Source: Pseudomonadota bacterium (GTDB lineage Bacteria; Pseudomonadota; Gammaproteobacteria; Steroidobacterales; Steroidobacteraceae). From it: DNA of 6,250 bases. The notes below the pieces were generated by a model. That model had not been told where the DNA came from and ran no database searches. It was given only the letters and a program-made list of their open reading frames with translations. Shown in pieces: positions 6,135 through 6,250 of the stretch; position 1 is the stretch's first letter, and every line of letters starts with the position of its first letter. Made by a program: the position numbers and the translations under genes. The DNA lies in the NCBI GenBank assembly GCA_021780395.1, contig JAJXYU010000152.1:1-6250 (forward strand), in the 5' to 3' direction.

Positions 6135-6250
6135 ATGGGCGTACGCGCGCGCGACTCCCGGACCGCGGACCTGTTCGCCGCGGCGAGCGTGCCCGTGCCG
6201 GCCTCGACGCCGGTCGCGGCGTCGCCGCCGCCCGTGCCGCCCGCCGCGAG
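6135..6250 (+). CDS. N-terminus of a probable ImuB (Y-family polymerase-like), partial
   Basis: After the imuA stop (6130-6132) an open frame begins at ATG 6135 and continues off the window end, giving 38 residues: MGVRARDSRTADLFAAA followed by a Pro/Ala/Val-rich stretch. A GTG at 6129 overlapping the imuA TGA is an alternative start in the same frame, but a GAG at 6124-6126 suits the ATG better. Position directly after lexA-imuA makes imuB, the mutasome's catalytically inactive Y-family scaffold, the likeliest identity. The visible residues do not show the usual ImuB opening (a strand such as LWLALHFP), so either the domain starts later, after a low-complexity extension, or this is another gene. 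The call rests on context. Confidence 0.5.
   Translation, partial: MGVRARDSRTADLFAAASVPVPASTPVAASPPPVPPAA

Overview
The window is compact, GC-rich chromosomal DNA that looks like a high-GC gammaproteobacterium; I cannot name a genus. Four things support this: an rpmF-plsX-fabH lipid cluster, an OprI/Lpp-type alanine-rich outer-membrane lipoprotein (a mostly gammaproteobacterial family), a LexA very close to the E. coli protein with CTGT-N8-type boxes, and a lexA-imuA-imuB-type mutasome operon. I see no phage genes, insertion sequence, CRISPR array, rRNA or tRNA.

Layout. Positions 1-2193 read rightwards and hold the end of rpmF (ribosomal protein L32), then plsX and fabH, which link ribosome, phospholipid and fatty-acid synthesis. 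The fab cluster ends here: instead of fabD there is a strong hairpin terminator shared with a convergent gene. Positions 2267-2584 (leftward) encode a 105-residue lipoprotein with a lipobox Cys, an unbroken heptad pattern with an all-alanine core, and a C-terminal Lys. A 236-bp AT-richer gap (2585-2820) carries its likely promoter and a leader hairpin. Positions 2821-4764 (leftward) encode a 647-residue Tat-exported FAD oxidoreductase, probably of the spermidine-dehydrogenase-like group.

Positions 4765-4877 form a divergent control region. A TTGCCA-16-TATAAT promoter lies under two adjacent LexA boxes and drives the rightward operon lexA (4878-5501), imuA (5491-6132, overlapping lexA by 11 bp) and an ORF beginning at about 6135 that runs off the window and is probably imuB. 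LexA would repress its own operon until RecA-stimulated self-cleavage after DNA damage, which would then switch on translesion mutagenesis.

No wholly new system is evident. The points most worth a second look are the twin LexA operator and whether it also controls the divergent FAD enzyme, the alanine-core lipoprotein, and the unusual Pro/Ala-rich start of the presumed imuB with a DLF motif.
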